The position numbers and the translations under genes were made by a program. Below, in pieces: positions 16,711-26,345 of a stretch of DNA of 64,000 bases (the first letter of the stretch is position 1; each line of letters begins with the position of its first letter). The DNA comes from Aerococcus sp. (GTDB taxonomy: Bacteria > Bacillota > Bacilli > Lactobacillales > Aerococcaceae). The notes under the pieces are model-generated. The model was not told the DNA's origin, ran no database searches, and saw only the letters and a list, made by a program, of their open reading frames with translations. The stretch lies in assembly GCA_030528285.1 (NCBI GenBank), contig JAUMZE010000002.1:156850-220849 (forward strand). The letters are read 5' to 3'.

Positions 16711-17850
16711 ATGAGTAATAACGACGGTATTTATTTGGATTATGCGGCGACCACCCCGATGAGTGACGCCGTGGTTGAGACGATGAGTGATGCGCTCCTA
16801 CATGATTTTGGGAATGCGTCGAGTCTGTATGCATTAGGGCGAGATTCCCGGGCAAAAATTGAAGCTGTGCGGAACCAAATTGCAGCAACCCTGAATGCCA
16901 ATCCACTCGATATTATTTTTACAAGTGGGGGAACAGAAGCCAATGATAGTGCGATTCTCCAAACCGCGAAACGCCTGGAATCTAAGGGCAAGCACCTCAT
17001 CACGACCGCGGCAGAACATTCGAGCGTGTACCAGACGATGAAATTACTGGAAACGTTGGGCTTCACCGTGACGTATCTGAATTTTGATTCAGAAGGGCAC
17101 ATCTCGCTGGATGATTTACAGGAGGCGGTGGATGAAGAAACCACGCTCGTTGCGATTATGGCGGGCAATAATGAGGTGGGGTCGCTTCAGGATCTCCAAG
17201 CCATTGGGGATTTCTGTCAGGAACATGACCTATTCTTCCAGACGGATACCGTTCAGACCTACATGAATGTCCCACTCGACGTCGAACAGTACCATATCGA
17301 CGCATTGTCTCTCTCTGGACACAAACTCTACGGGCCTAAGGGAATTGGATTCATGTATTATCGCGACGCTGCGGCCAATTTTACGTCTTATTTACCAGGG
17401 GGCAACCAGGAGAATCAGCACCGCGCCGGGACGGAATCTGTGCCACTGATCATGGGGCTCGGAAAGGCGATTGAATGGTTTGAGCAACATCAAGCATCCC
17501 ACAGAAACCACCTCATACAGTTGCGTGAGTACTTCCTAACTGGGGCTAAGAAACGTGGCCTCCATTTTGAAATTAATGGACCGAAGACGCCAGAACTGCC
17601 GCACGTCCTCAATCTCTATTGGCCCAATCATCCGAGTGATCAGGTGCTCATTCAGCTCGATCTGAAAAACATCTACCTCTCAGCGGGGTCTGCCTGCACC
17701 GCTGGGAGTTTGGAGCCCAGTCGCGTCCTCGTTTCGATGTATGGCAAGGACTCCCCACGCGTCAGGGAGAGTTTGCGTCTGTCCTTTGGGGAACCGACCA
17801 CAACTGAGGAATTAGATCAGGTCTTGGATGCCTTGGCGGAGATTCGATAA
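16711..17850 (+). CDS. Cysteine desulfurase, NifS/IscS-like (copy 2)
   Basis: This 379-residue PLP enzyme is closely similar to the copy at 4.3 kb. The catalytic residues are His103 in AAEHSS, Lys205 in LSGHKLYGPKG and Cys329 in SAGSACTAG. Its place before DUF1831 and mnmA is the conserved lactobacillar context of the desulfurase that supplies sulfur for 2-thiouridine at tRNA position 34. This copy is therefore the better candidate for the tRNA thiolation partner. The gene starts 20 bases after gshF with AAAGGATCG as ribosome site and has no clear terminator of its own. Confidence 0.92.
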   Translation: MSNNDGIYLDYAATTPMSDAVVETMSDALLHDFGNASSLYALGRDSRAKIEAVRNQIAATLNANPLDIIFTSGGTEANDSAILQTAKRLESKGKHLITTAAEHSSVYQTMKLLETLGFTVTYLNFDSEGHISLDDLQEAVDEETTLVAIMAGNNEVGSLQDLQAIGDFCQEHDLFFQTDTVQTYMNVPLDVEQYHIDALSLSGHKLYGPKGIGFMYYRDAAANFTSYLPGGNQENQHRAGTESVPLIMGLGKAIEWFEQHQASHRNHLIQLREYFLTGAKKRGLHFEINGPKTPELPHVLNLYWPNHPSDQVLIQLDLKNIYLSAGSACTAGSLEPSRVLVSMYGKDSPRVRESLRLSFGEPTTTEELDQVLDALAEIR

Positions 17851-17887
17851 CTAAAAAGTGAGAGCGGTCTTCATTCTTTCCATGCTT

Positions 17888-17920
17888 TTTCAGCGCTTTC
17901 ATAGTGAAGCGTGGTATAAT
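17888..17920 (+). promoter_or_regulatory. Extended -10 promoter with cre-like palindrome before DUF1831
   Basis: TGGTATAAT (17912-17920) is an extended -10 box. TTTCAGCGCTTTCA (17888-17901; the other strand reads TGAAAGCGCTGAAA) matches the CcpA cre consensus except near one end and lies where the -35 box would be. Confidence 0.5.
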
Positions 17921-17952
17921 GAGTGACGAATAGGTAAAAAGGAGCGATTAAC

Positions 17953-18306
17953 ATGGCTTTCCAAAAAAGCGCCTCACTCAAGGGCAGTGAAACAGAATAT
18001 CAAGTCAGTGAGCAATGTAAGAAATATACGCTACGTGATAATAACTTTGTGGAAACAAAAATCGGAAATTTCCACTACGAACAGCTCGTCCATCCAACGT
18101 TCAATGATCCGCGCACAGTGAAATTAATCATCAAGGTGAAGAAGGATCTCAGTGGCCTCGATCTGAACGTCACCCAGGCGAATGGACTGCGCACGGTGGA
18201 TTTGTACCACGACGAGAAATTTGAATCATTTATTGAACCAGTCGATTTTATCTTGCATCATATGGTTCAAGAACATGTCCTCACCCGCTTGGAAGAAGAG
18301 GAATAA
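17953..18306 (+). CDS. DUF1831 family protein
   Basis: This 117-residue soluble protein, MAFQKSASLKGSETEYQVSEQCKKYTLRDNNF onward, belongs to the small DUF1831 family found in Lactobacillales between a cysteine desulfurase and mnmA. No catalytic motif is obvious. Its constant neighbours suggest a helper role in sulfur transfer to tRNA, but that is inference from context only. AAAAAGGAG precedes the ATG. A terminator-like hairpin with a long loop follows. Confidence 0.8.
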   Translation: MAFQKSASLKGSETEYQVSEQCKKYTLRDNNFVETKIGNFHYEQLVHPTFNDPRTVKLIIKVKKDLSGLDLNVTQANGLRTVDLYHDEKFESFIEPVDFILHHMVQEHVLTRLEEEE

Positions 18307-18318
18307 TTAATGATGAGA

Positions 18319-18377
18319 AACGCCTCGGTTGCAGGGAGATCTGGGGAGTCGGATTTCCACTCAGCTGAGGCGTTTTT
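18319..18377 (+). terminator. Terminator-like hairpin after DUF1831
   Basis: Arms AACGCCTC (18319-18326) and GAGGCGTT (18367-18374) are followed by a T tract. The loop is long (about 40 bases), with some inner complementarity. Confidence 0.55.
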
Positions 18378-18400
18378 GTGTGTGGAGATAAGCGGAAAAT

Positions 18401-18480
18401 ACTTCTATTTTGATCATAGAGTAAATTACTTCCATTTAGAAAGTATCAATCTGGTTTGTACCACAAAACACTTCCATTTA
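18401..18480 (+). repeat. Three short direct repeats ACTTC(C/T)ATTT before mnmA
   Basis: ACTTCTATTT at 18401-18410 and two exact ACTTCCATTTA copies at 18428-18438 and 18470-18480 lie just upstream of the mnmA promoter. Start-to-start distances are 27 and 42 bases. They could be binding sites for a regulator; no function is known. Confidence 0.5.
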
Positions 18481-18493
18481 CCAAGCTGTTTCA

Positions 18494-18521
18494 TTGACTT
18501 TTCCTTAGAATCCCCTATAAT
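18494..18521 (+). promoter_or_regulatory. mnmA promoter
   Basis: TTGACT (18494-18499), a 16-base spacer and TATAAT (18516-18521) lie about 87 bases before mnmA. Confidence 0.75.
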
Positions 18522-18592
18522 TAGCCTCGCGTGTAAAACACGTCAACTACCCAGCAAAACATACGACCTTCAATCGTATCAGTTTGTTATAG

Positions 18593-19735
<1,143 letters not shown>

Positions 19736-19764
19736 TCGAATGCAATAGCTATTATTAATGATTT

Positions 19765-19799
19765 AATCTCTCTCATGGGAAAGTGAGAGAGATTTTTTA
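19765..19799 (+). terminator. Terminator after mnmA
   Basis: AATCTCTCTCA/TGAGAGAGATT, perfect 11-base arms with an 8-base loop, is followed by TTTTTT. Confidence 0.9.
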
Positions 19800-20006
19800 T
19801 GGGCAATTTTAGGGAAGGGATGCTTTTAGTACTGATTTTATCGTTAGACCACTCCTTTTGGATTTCTCGAATGCTTTTCTAGGCACTGATTCCTCTATTC
19901 TTTAAGACACAGGATCAAGCTGTTTTAGCGCCTCACCGGGAAATTTCCCTCTTTCTTGATACTTTGTCCAACCCGTCCGAGCATTTCCCAGAAGCGCCTC
20001 AACCTA
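19800..20006. other. Intergenic region without recognisable gene
   Basis: Between the mnmA terminator and the PTS promoter I see no ORF with a ribosome site, no clear hairpin and no repeats on either strand. Confidence 0.6.
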
Positions 20007-20035
20007 TTGTAGCGCTTACACTTCCTCTCTATACT
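20007..20035 (+). promoter_or_regulatory. PTS operon promoter overlapped by a cre-like site
   Basis: TTGTAG (20007-20012) and TATACT (20030-20035) have a 17-base spacer. TTGTAGCGCTTACA (20007-20020) overlaps the -35 box and keeps the CGCTTACA half of a cre site, so CcpA repression is likely. Confidence 0.6.
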
Positions 20036-20081
20036 GATCCTTGTAAGTAATCAATCAAACATTTTAAGGAGTGGAAACATC

Positions 20082-20558
20082 ATGGGAGTAGTATTAGCAC
20101 GGATTGATCAACGTTTAATTCACGGGATTGTTGTGACGCAGTGGGCCGGTGCCACCAAGGCGAAACGGCTGATGGTAGTGGACGATGAGATCAGCCAGGA
20201 CGAAACGCAGAAAACGGCCATGCGGATGAGTAAACCTGCTGGCACGGGGATGTCTATTATCGATACCCAAAAAGCCATCCATAATTTCAGCCAAGGCAAA
20301 TATGACAGCCACAACGTTCTCTTGATTGTGAGAGAGCCGAAAACGTTACTTCAGCTTATTGAGGGTGGGGTTCAGATTCCTAAGGTCAATATTGGGATTA
20401 TGTTCGATGGCGAAGGTAAAACGACGGTGAAGAAGATGGTATCCGTTGATGAAGAAGAAATCAACGACCTCAAAGCCATCGAAGCAAAGGGGATTCCGGT
20501 GACCTTCCATTTTGTACCAAATGACCCAGAAGAAAGTCTCGACACCTACATTAACTAA
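20082..20558 (+). CDS. PTS mannose-family IIB subunit (operon 1)
   Basis: This 158-residue cytoplasmic phosphocarrier has the active-site histidine His14 in IDQRLIHGIVVTQW. It accepts phosphate from IIA and passes it to the sugar moved by IIC-IID. It is the first gene of a IIB-IIC-IID-IIA-glucosidase operon, with AAGGAG before the ATG. The sugar is not decided by this subunit; the glucosidase at the end suggests an alpha-linked glucose oligosaccharide. Confidence 0.93.
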   Translation: MGVVLARIDQRLIHGIVVTQWAGATKAKRLMVVDDEISQDETQKTAMRMSKPAGTGMSIIDTQKAIHNFSQGKYDSHNVLLIVREPKTLLQLIEGGVQIPKVNIGIMFDGEGKTTVKKMVSVDEEEINDLKAIEAKGIPVTFHFVPNDPEESLDTYIN

Positions 20559-20572
20559 GGAGGATGTAAATA

Positions 20573-21370
20573 ATGGATATGATACAAGGATTATTGATCA
20601 TTCTCCTCTCCATGTGGATGGTCATTGATCAACAAGGACTCGTATTAACAACGTGGTTTCCTATTATGGTGGCACTGTTCTCAGGGCTCATCATGGGTGA
20701 TATGCAGACAGCCATGGTCATTGGTGGAACGTTCCAACTGATGGCACTCGGGGTCGCCAATATCGGAGGATCCTCCGTCCCAAACTGGGGGCTTGCTACA
20801 GTCGTCGGGATTTATGTGGCGATCCGCACCACCCACGACATTGAACAAGCCAAAGCCGTGGCCCTCGCTGTGGGGGTACCGGTTGGGATGTTAGGGATTC
20901 AGCTGGATGTGCTCGCCAAATTATTGAATACCTACGTCACCCACGCCGCTCAACGCGCAGCCAATGCAGGGCAGTTCAAGAAGATGAATCGCATAATGTG
21001 GATTGGCCCAGTTATCTTTGCGCTCTCAACCGGGGTACCCACCGCTCTTTGCGTTCTGTTCGGGGATCAGATTGTGATCGCCATCTTGAATTTCGTACCG
21101 GAATGGTTCACGAACGGACTCTCTATCGCCGGGAATATGTTGCCAGTCGTCGGGATTGCGCTCCTCTTGCAGGTAATGCCAGTGAAGAAATATCTCACCA
21201 TGTTACTGATCGGTTTTGTGTTAGCGGCCTACTTGAACATCCCAATTTTAGGGATTTCGATCGTTGGTTTTGCGTTGGCATACTACTACTTCACCACACA
21301 AATGAGTAAAGCAGAAGCACAGACCACCACGGGCATGACGATGGATGAGGGGGACGATTTCGATGAATAA
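20573..21370 (+). CDS. PTS mannose-family IIC subunit (operon 1)
   Basis: The product is a 265-residue polytopic membrane protein of the EII-Sor/ManY family. The typical GDMQTAMVIGGTFQLMALGVANIGGSSVPNWG segment lies in the first third. It forms the translocation unit together with IID. The C-terminus is acidic (MDEGDDFDE), a trait shared with other PTS subunits in this window. It ends 8 bases past the start of the IID gene. The ribosome site is AAGGAGGATG. Confidence 0.93.
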   Translation: MDMIQGLLIILLSMWMVIDQQGLVLTTWFPIMVALFSGLIMGDMQTAMVIGGTFQLMALGVANIGGSSVPNWGLATVVGIYVAIRTTHDIEQAKAVALAVGVPVGMLGIQLDVLAKLLNTYVTHAAQRAANAGQFKKMNRIMWIGPVIFALSTGVPTALCVLFGDQIVIAILNFVPEWFTNGLSIAGNMLPVVGIALLLQVMPVKKYLTMLLIGFVLAAYLNIPILGISIVGFALAYYYFTTQMSKAEAQTTTGMTMDEGDDFDE

Positions 21371-22175
21371 TGAAACAGCGAAAACATTAACTAAGAAAGA
21401 TATTAACAAGGCGGCGCTCCGCTACATGTTCATGGCCTGCAACATTTTCAACTACGAGAATCAACAGGGGCCTGCTGTGGTTTACGGATTAGAGAAAGCC
21501 CTCCGCAAGATCTATCCCAAAGATGAGCAGTATATTGCCTCACTGAACAATCACTTTAAGTACTTCAACACGACGACCTGGATGGCGAATATTCTCCTAG
21601 GTGCCAGTCTCGCCATGGAAGAAAAAGATGGCGAAAAGTCCCTCGATGCGGTGCAGAGTTTCAAGACGGGGATGATGGGACCATTAGCTGGCGTCGGGGA
21701 CACGTTGATTTGGGTACTCTATCCAACCATTATGGGCTCGATTGCTGCTTACATGGGATTAGAGGGGAATCCGACCGGTGCGATTATTTGGTTATTATTG
21801 AACATCTTTTTCTTGTTCTTCCGGTTCAAATTGTTCCAGATCGGATATGATTCCGGGCTGAAACTCGTCACCACGCTCGGCAGCAAATTATCTGTCTTCA
21901 CCGAGGCAGCGTCGATCATGGGGCTCTCTGTGGTGGGCGCTCTAATTCCGTCCGTTGTCAAAATGAAAGTCGGTCTCGTCTTCACCACAGGCAAGGTGAA
22001 ATTACCGATTCAAACGGATATTCTCGATAAAATCATGCCGGCACTCTTACCCGCAATCTTAACCTTTGTCGTGTATAAATTGATTGCGTCGAAGAAACTC
22101 ACAGTCATCCAGATTATCTTTTTAATTATTTTGTTGGCGCTTGTTCTGTCTTACTTTGGTATTTTGACGGTGTAA
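21363..22175 (+). CDS. PTS mannose-family IID subunit (operon 1)
   Basis: This 270-residue membrane protein of the EIID-AGA/ManZ family starts MNNETAKTLTKKDINKAALRYMFMACNIFNYENQQG and includes FKTGMMGPLAGVGDTLIWVL. It partners IIC. ATG 21363 is chosen because GAGGGGG lies 9 bases upstream and the extra in-frame codons from 21345 lie within that sequence. The 8-base overlap with IIC points to coupled translation. Confidence 0.93.
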   Translation: MNNETAKTLTKKDINKAALRYMFMACNIFNYENQQGPAVVYGLEKALRKIYPKDEQYIASLNNHFKYFNTTTWMANILLGASLAMEEKDGEKSLDAVQSFKTGMMGPLAGVGDTLIWVLYPTIMGSIAAYMGLEGNPTGAIIWLLLNIFFLFFRFKLFQIGYDSGLKLVTTLGSKLSVFTEAASIMGLSVVGALIPSVVKMKVGLVFTTGKVKLPIQTDILDKIMPALLPAILTFVVYKLIASKKLTVIQIIFLIILLALVLSYFGILTV

Positions 22176-22185
22176 TGGAGGGTGT

Positions 22186-22608
22186 ATGATGCGAAAAATT
22201 ATCATTGCAAGCCACCATCAACTCGCTTCGGGAATGGTGGATACGTTAAACTATATTATGCCTAACATCCAAAACATCACGGCGATCGACGCCTACATGG
22301 ATAATACCCCCGTGGAGGACGCCATTAAGGAATCCCTCAATGACCTCAGTGCAACCGACGAAGCACTCATCTTTACGGATTTACTCGGGGGATCGGTCAA
22401 CCAAGCCTTTGTGCCGTATCTAAGTAAAGGCAATATCCATGTAGTGACAGGGATGAATCTCCCGGTGATTATGACCTTATTACTAGCGCTGGGGGGCACA
22501 CCGATTGAACCTGCGCAGATCCAGACAGCCATTGAAGAATCACAGACACAGCTTCTCTATGTGAATGACTTCATCAAGGAACAGGCAATGGATGAGGAGG
22601 ATGAGTGA
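22186..22608 (+). CDS. PTS mannose-family IIA subunit (operon 1)
   Basis: The 140-residue EIIA-Man fold protein carries its phospho-histidine in IIIASHHQLASGM; the first His of the HH pair matches the family position. It takes phosphate from HPr and gives it to IIB. TDLLGGSVNQAF is the second conserved stretch. GGAGG lies right before two adjacent ATGs (22186 and 22189), either of which may be used. It ends EEDE and its TGA overlaps the ATG of the glucosidase gene. Confidence 0.92.
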   Translation: MMRKIIIASHHQLASGMVDTLNYIMPNIQNITAIDAYMDNTPVEDAIKESLNDLSATDEALIFTDLLGGSVNQAFVPYLSKGNIHVVTGMNLPVIMTLLLALGGTPIEPAQIQTAIEESQTQLLYVNDFIKEQAMDEEDE

Positions 22609-24287
22609 TGACAACGAAATGGTGGCAAGAAGCCGTCGTTTATCAGGTCTATCCCCAAAGCTTCAAAGACAGTAACGGCGATGGCGTGGGCGATCTCAAC
22701 GGTCTCAAGGAAAAACTGCCCTATCTCAAAAAATTAGGGGTCGACGTGCTCTGGCTCAATCCTATTTTCCAATCGCCCTTGGTTGATAATGGCTATGATA
22801 TCAGTGATTATTATCAGCTGAATCCGCAGTATGGGACACTGGCAGATTTTAAGACCTTACTAAAAGCGGTGCATGACGCGGGAATGCGGCTCATTTTGGA
22901 TCTCGTGGTGAATCATACGAGTGATCAACATGCATGGTTTCAAGAATCCAAAAAGAATCAAACCAATCCCTATGCTGATTACTATATCTGGAAGGATCCT
23001 AAACCAGATGGCTCCCAGCCGAATAACTGGGGATCGACATTTGGCGGACCAGCATGGACGTATGTACCGGAGCGCCAGCAGTATTATCTGCACTGCTTTG
23101 CGCCGGAACAGCCAGATCTCAACTGGGAGAATCCCGAGGTGCGCCAATCGATCTATCAAATGATGCGTTACTGGTTCGATCTGGGTGTGGACGGTTTTCG
23201 GATGGATGTCATCAGTCTCATCAGTAAACGACCGGATTTCCCGGATGCATCCGAGGACTACGCCTACACGAAACGCTACTATGCGGGGGCGTCAAATGGG
23301 CCGCGGGTGCATGAGTTCCTCCACGAGATGTACGAGGAGGTCCTCAAAGATTATGATGTCATGACTGTGGGCGAAACACCGAATACCAACAGTACCCAGG
23401 CGCAGCTCTATACCTTCCCTGAGCGCGAGGAATTAAATATGGTGTTCCATTTCGATCACATGCATCTCGATTACGGCAAGTATGGGAAGTTCTCTACGGT
23501 GCGGTTCAAACTGAGTGACCTCAAACGCGTTCTCACTGAATGGCAGAACCAACTGGATCAGGGCTGGAACTCGCTCTATTGGAGTAACCACGACCAACCA
23601 CGCGCCGTCACCCGTTTTGGGGATGAGGGCCAGTATCGCATCGCCTCCGCGAAAATGTTAGGGACCCTCCTTCACATGATGAAGGGGACGCCGTATATAT
23701 TCGAGGGAGAAGAACTTGGGATGAAGAATGTCCCATTTGAGCATTTGGATGATTATCAAGACATCGAAACAAAATACTTCTACCAAACGATGCAAGAAGC
23801 GGGCGAGGATGAACGAGATATTCGCCAAATGATCTATCTCAAGTCCCGCGATAATGCGCGTACTCCGATGCCTTGGGATGGGAGTGAAATGAGCGGATTC
23901 TCCACCGCCAAACCATGGTTACCGTATTCACCGGACAACCAGACGATTAATGTGGAAGACGCACTCAAGGATCCCGATTCCGTGTTCTACCACTACCAGC
24001 ATCTCATCCAACTTAGGAAACACTATTCGATTATTGTGCATGGGACGTACCGATTGATTGCCCCGGAGGATTCCGTAGTCTATGCGTACGTTAGGGAGTA
24101 TCAAAACCAAACACTCCTCGTGATCTGTTCCTTCAGTGAGCAGCCGGTTAATTTCACGATTCCTGATACTTACCAGGATCAGACGGCGACCCTCCTGAGC
24201 ACCAATTATCCAGAGCGTGAGGCAAAACTAGCTCCAGAGATCACCTTGGCGCCGTATGAGGCACGAGTGTATTTATTGGATGAGTAA
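22608..24287 (+). CDS. GH13 alpha-glucosidase, oligo-1,6-glucosidase type
   Basis: This 559-residue (beta/alpha)8-barrel enzyme of subfamily GH13_31 type has a nucleophile Asp200 in GFRMDVISLISK, an acid/base Glu256 in TVGETP, and a transition-state Asp329 in WSNHDQPR. The residue after the nucleophile is Val, the choice associated with alpha-1,6 rather than alpha-1,4 cleavage in this family. No signal peptide is seen, so it acts inside the cell on sugars brought in by the PTS encoded before it, for example isomaltose-like or other alpha-linked glucosides, possibly phosphorylated. A trehalose-6-phosphate hydrolase is the closest alternative. The ATG overlaps the IIA stop codon. Confidence 0.9.
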   Translation: MTTKWWQEAVVYQVYPQSFKDSNGDGVGDLNGLKEKLPYLKKLGVDVLWLNPIFQSPLVDNGYDISDYYQLNPQYGTLADFKTLLKAVHDAGMRLILDLVVNHTSDQHAWFQESKKNQTNPYADYYIWKDPKPDGSQPNNWGSTFGGPAWTYVPERQQYYLHCFAPEQPDLNWENPEVRQSIYQMMRYWFDLGVDGFRMDVISLISKRPDFPDASEDYAYTKRYYAGASNGPRVHEFLHEMYEEVLKDYDVMTVGETPNTNSTQAQLYTFPEREELNMVFHFDHMHLDYGKYGKFSTVRFKLSDLKRVLTEWQNQLDQGWNSLYWSNHDQPRAVTRFGDEGQYRIASAKMLGTLLHMMKGTPYIFEGEELGMKNVPFEHLDDYQDIETKYFYQTMQEAGEDERDIRQMIYLKSRDNARTPMPWDGSEMSGFSTAKPWLPYSPDNQTINVEDALKDPDSVFYHYQHLIQLRKHYSIIVHGTYRLIAPEDSVVYAYVREYQNQTLLVICSFSEQPVNFTIPDTYQDQTATLLSTNYPEREAKLAPEITLAPYEARVYLLDE

Positions 24288-24304
24288 CAATGGAAAGTTT
24301 AAAG

Positions 24305-24332
24305 CAGCGTGAGAAGTTCTTACGCTGTTTTT
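24305..24332 (+). terminator. Terminator after the glucosidase gene
   Basis: CAGCGTGAGAA/TTCTTACGCTG forms a near-perfect hairpin followed by TTTTT. Confidence 0.75.
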
Positions 24333-24508
24333 CGGTGCTTGAAGGTAAGAGTTGGCTACTTAAGTGATACTATGATAGATAACTAAAGGACAGCCTCTCT
24401 AACAGTGATATACTCAGAGAACGATAAAGAAGAAAGAAGCAAAGAATGATTGTGAGTTTTTATAAGTTATACAACTAAAACAGCATGATAAAAAGGAAGT
24501 GATAACAA

Positions 24509-25264
24509 ATGAATTTTGAGCAGCATTTGCGCCTGCACTATGATGAACTCTCTGAGATGGAGAAGGACATGGCGCGTTACCTGCATCAATATCCCGAGCA
24601 AGTGGTCGACATGACGATTGTAGAATTAGGAGAGACGTTACTGTCGTCGAAGAGTTCGATTTTAAGACTCGCAAAGAGGTTAGGGTTTCACGGTTTTTCT
24701 GAGATGAAATATGTGATCAAGGAATCGCTCAACCAACAAACATTTACCCCGGAAGATTTGGTGAGTCATCTCAAAGAAGAGATCCACCAGACGTTTCAGT
24801 ATAGTGAGCAGACGAATTTCCAACCGATCCTGGACCAATTGAAACGTGCGCAAACGGTGATTATCTACGCGACGGGGTTCACGCAGACGAACTACTCGCA
24901 GGATTTCTCGAACGATCTGTTTCTCTCGGGGCGTCCGAACTATCTGTTGTCAGGAGAGACCAATTTCGCGATGATCGCAGAGACATTGACAGCACGTGAT
25001 TTTGTGATTGTGACCTCCCTCACTGGGGAAACACCCGGCATCAGAGAGACGCTCAAACTGCTGGAGATCAATCAAGTACCGTTACTAAGCGTGACCCAGT
25101 TTGGGAAGAATTATCTGAGCGATCACGCAAATTATCATCTCTACTATGAGATCACCCCGCTCCCGAGCCACATCATCCACGGTGCAACCTCGATGATTGC
25201 GCTCAATGTGATCTTAACCATTCTTGCCCGGAAATATCGTGAATTCGTTCTGTATGATGAATAG
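24509..25264 (+). CDS. RpiR/MurR-family transcriptional regulator (HTH + SIS)
   Basis: The 251-residue protein has an N-terminal HTH_6 domain (MEKDMARYLHQYPEQVVDMTIVELGETLL, SSKSSILRLAKRLGFHGFSEMK). A SIS sugar-phosphate-binding domain spans about residues 115-240, with TVIIYATGFTQTNYSQDFSNDL and FVIVTSLTGETPGIRETLKL. It probably senses a sugar phosphate and controls the preceding PTS-glucosidase operon, from which it is separated by a terminator and about 175 bases. The ribosome site is AAGGAAG. The ligand is unknown. Confidence 0.9.
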   Translation: MNFEQHLRLHYDELSEMEKDMARYLHQYPEQVVDMTIVELGETLLSSKSSILRLAKRLGFHGFSEMKYVIKESLNQQTFTPEDLVSHLKEEIHQTFQYSEQTNFQPILDQLKRAQTVIIYATGFTQTNYSQDFSNDLFLSGRPNYLLSGETNFAMIAETLTARDFVIVTSLTGETPGIRETLKLLEINQVPLLSVTQFGKNYLSDHANYHLYYEITPLPSHIIHGATSMIALNVILTILARKYREFVLYDE

Positions 25265-25281
25265 AGGAGGTGCCAATCTTG

Positions 25282-25416
25282 ATGTTTAATCATGATCTGC
25301 CGTGGTTACCGCTCTATGCACCGGACATCATGAATGCATACTCCAAACAACTGAAAAATTACACGCCAAATACCTTTCTTGACTTCTATAATGTCTGGAA
25401 TTGGTCATTTGAATAA
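25282..25416 (+). CDS. Small ORF of 44 residues after the RpiR regulator
   Basis: A strong ribosome site (GAGGAGGTG) 9-10 bases upstream starts an ORF at ATG 25282 that begins MFNHDLPWLPLYAPDIMNAY and ends NVWNWSFE. It is rich in aromatic residues and prolines and has no membrane segment. It begins 17 bases after the regulator stop and is probably on the same transcript. I do not recognise it. It may be a true small protein or the first part of a longer lost gene, because the end is abrupt and followed by non-coding sequence. Confidence 0.5.
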   Translation: MFNHDLPWLPLYAPDIMNAYSKQLKNYTPNTFLDFYNVWNWSFE

Positions 25417-25437
25417 AGTAAAATAATAAGTGTAGGA

Positions 25438-25485
25438 TGAGGAACCGGTATGAGCCTAATAGATAGAGGTCATATCGGTTTCTCC
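25438..25485 (+). other. Stable hairpin without U tract
   Basis: GAGGAACCGGTATGA (25439-25453) pairs with TCATATCGGTTTCTC (about 25470-25484) with two mismatches. No T run follows, so it may be a weak terminator or an RNA end-protecting structure. Confidence 0.4.
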
Positions 25486-25584
25486 TATATAAATAAATAT
25501 AAGCGCTGTTATTTTTTCCTGTTTCATCCTGAGTCGGTGTGATATTTAGAAACTCTGCCTATCAATAGAAAAGAGTGCCTCATC

Positions 25585-26129
25585 ATGAAGAAGCTGAAAG
25601 GATTACTCACCGCTTTTGGCGTTTTATTGGTAATCGCAATCGGTTTGAACGTGAAACTATGGATGGATTCCACAAACCAAGCGGATCAGATAAATACACT
25701 CGAATCTCAGGTGAAGCAGGAAACAGAGAAGGTGGATGCACTAACTAAGGAAATGACAGAGAGAAGGCCTACCGTGATGTAACGACCAAGGTCATGAAGG
25801 AATTCTATACCACCAATGCGGATCATCCCGTTACCACACAGAACGAGCAGATGTAGCAATATGACGTCTATCAGGAGTATTTCAAACGGGGATATGGAGG
25901 CAATGGTGAGGCGACCACGCTCATTTCAGCGCCAACCAGTGTGCAGGCGTACGTAAGTGAACGGACGGATCATAAAATTTCTGGGATGGCGGTGATCAAA
26001 ACTCATCTCACGGATACCCAGGACACCACCGTTGATCGGAATACCGTCAATATTTTATCTCTCACAGTAGATACCAGTACTCACAAAATCACCCATATGG
26101 AAATAATCGATATTGATGATTATCAGTAG
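25585..26129 (+). pseudogene. Decayed membrane-anchored secreted protein (paralogue 1)
   Basis: The frame starts MKKLKGLLTAFGVLLVIAIGLNVKLWMD, the same N-terminal anchor as the intact genes at 27.8 and 28.5 kb. It runs about 60 residues before shifting frame near 25762. In the other frame the protein continues AYRDVTTKVMKEFYTTNADHP, meets a TAG at 25854-25856, and continues SVQAYVSERTDHKISGMAVIK to VDTSTHKITHMEIIDIDDYQ. This parallels the C-terminal domain of the paralogues (EQQYREIVVPAMKEYF ... TKKITTLEQV). Two lesions make it a pseudogene. The function of the family is unknown. Confidence 0.75.
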
Positions 26130-26140
26130 GAAAGGCATTC

Positions 26141-26177
26141 AACTACCTGGAGAAGAACATGCGTCAGGTAGTTTTTT
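26141..26177 (+). terminator. Terminator after paralogue 1
   Basis: AACTACCTG/CAGGTAGTT perfect arms (26141-26149/26165-26173) are followed by TTTT. Confidence 0.8.
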
Positions 26178-26203
26178 GATGCTTGGTAGCGGTTTATGTG
26201 TTA

Positions 26204-26232
26204 TTGAAACAGATCTGATTGATGCGTATAAT
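26204..26232 (+). promoter_or_regulatory. Promoter of the lipoprotein gene
   Basis: TTGAAA (26204-26209), a 17-base spacer and a perfect TATAAT (26227-26232) precede a 5' UTR of about 107 bases. Confidence 0.8.
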
Positions 26233-26345
26233 ATATAGATATAAGAAATGCTTTTTTATGTAGTTAGTACACATATTATTGTTTTCTTGTTGAGGCTAAT
26301 GGGAGTAGATCCACTCTCAATTAAACGGTTAGGAGGTACCAGGAA

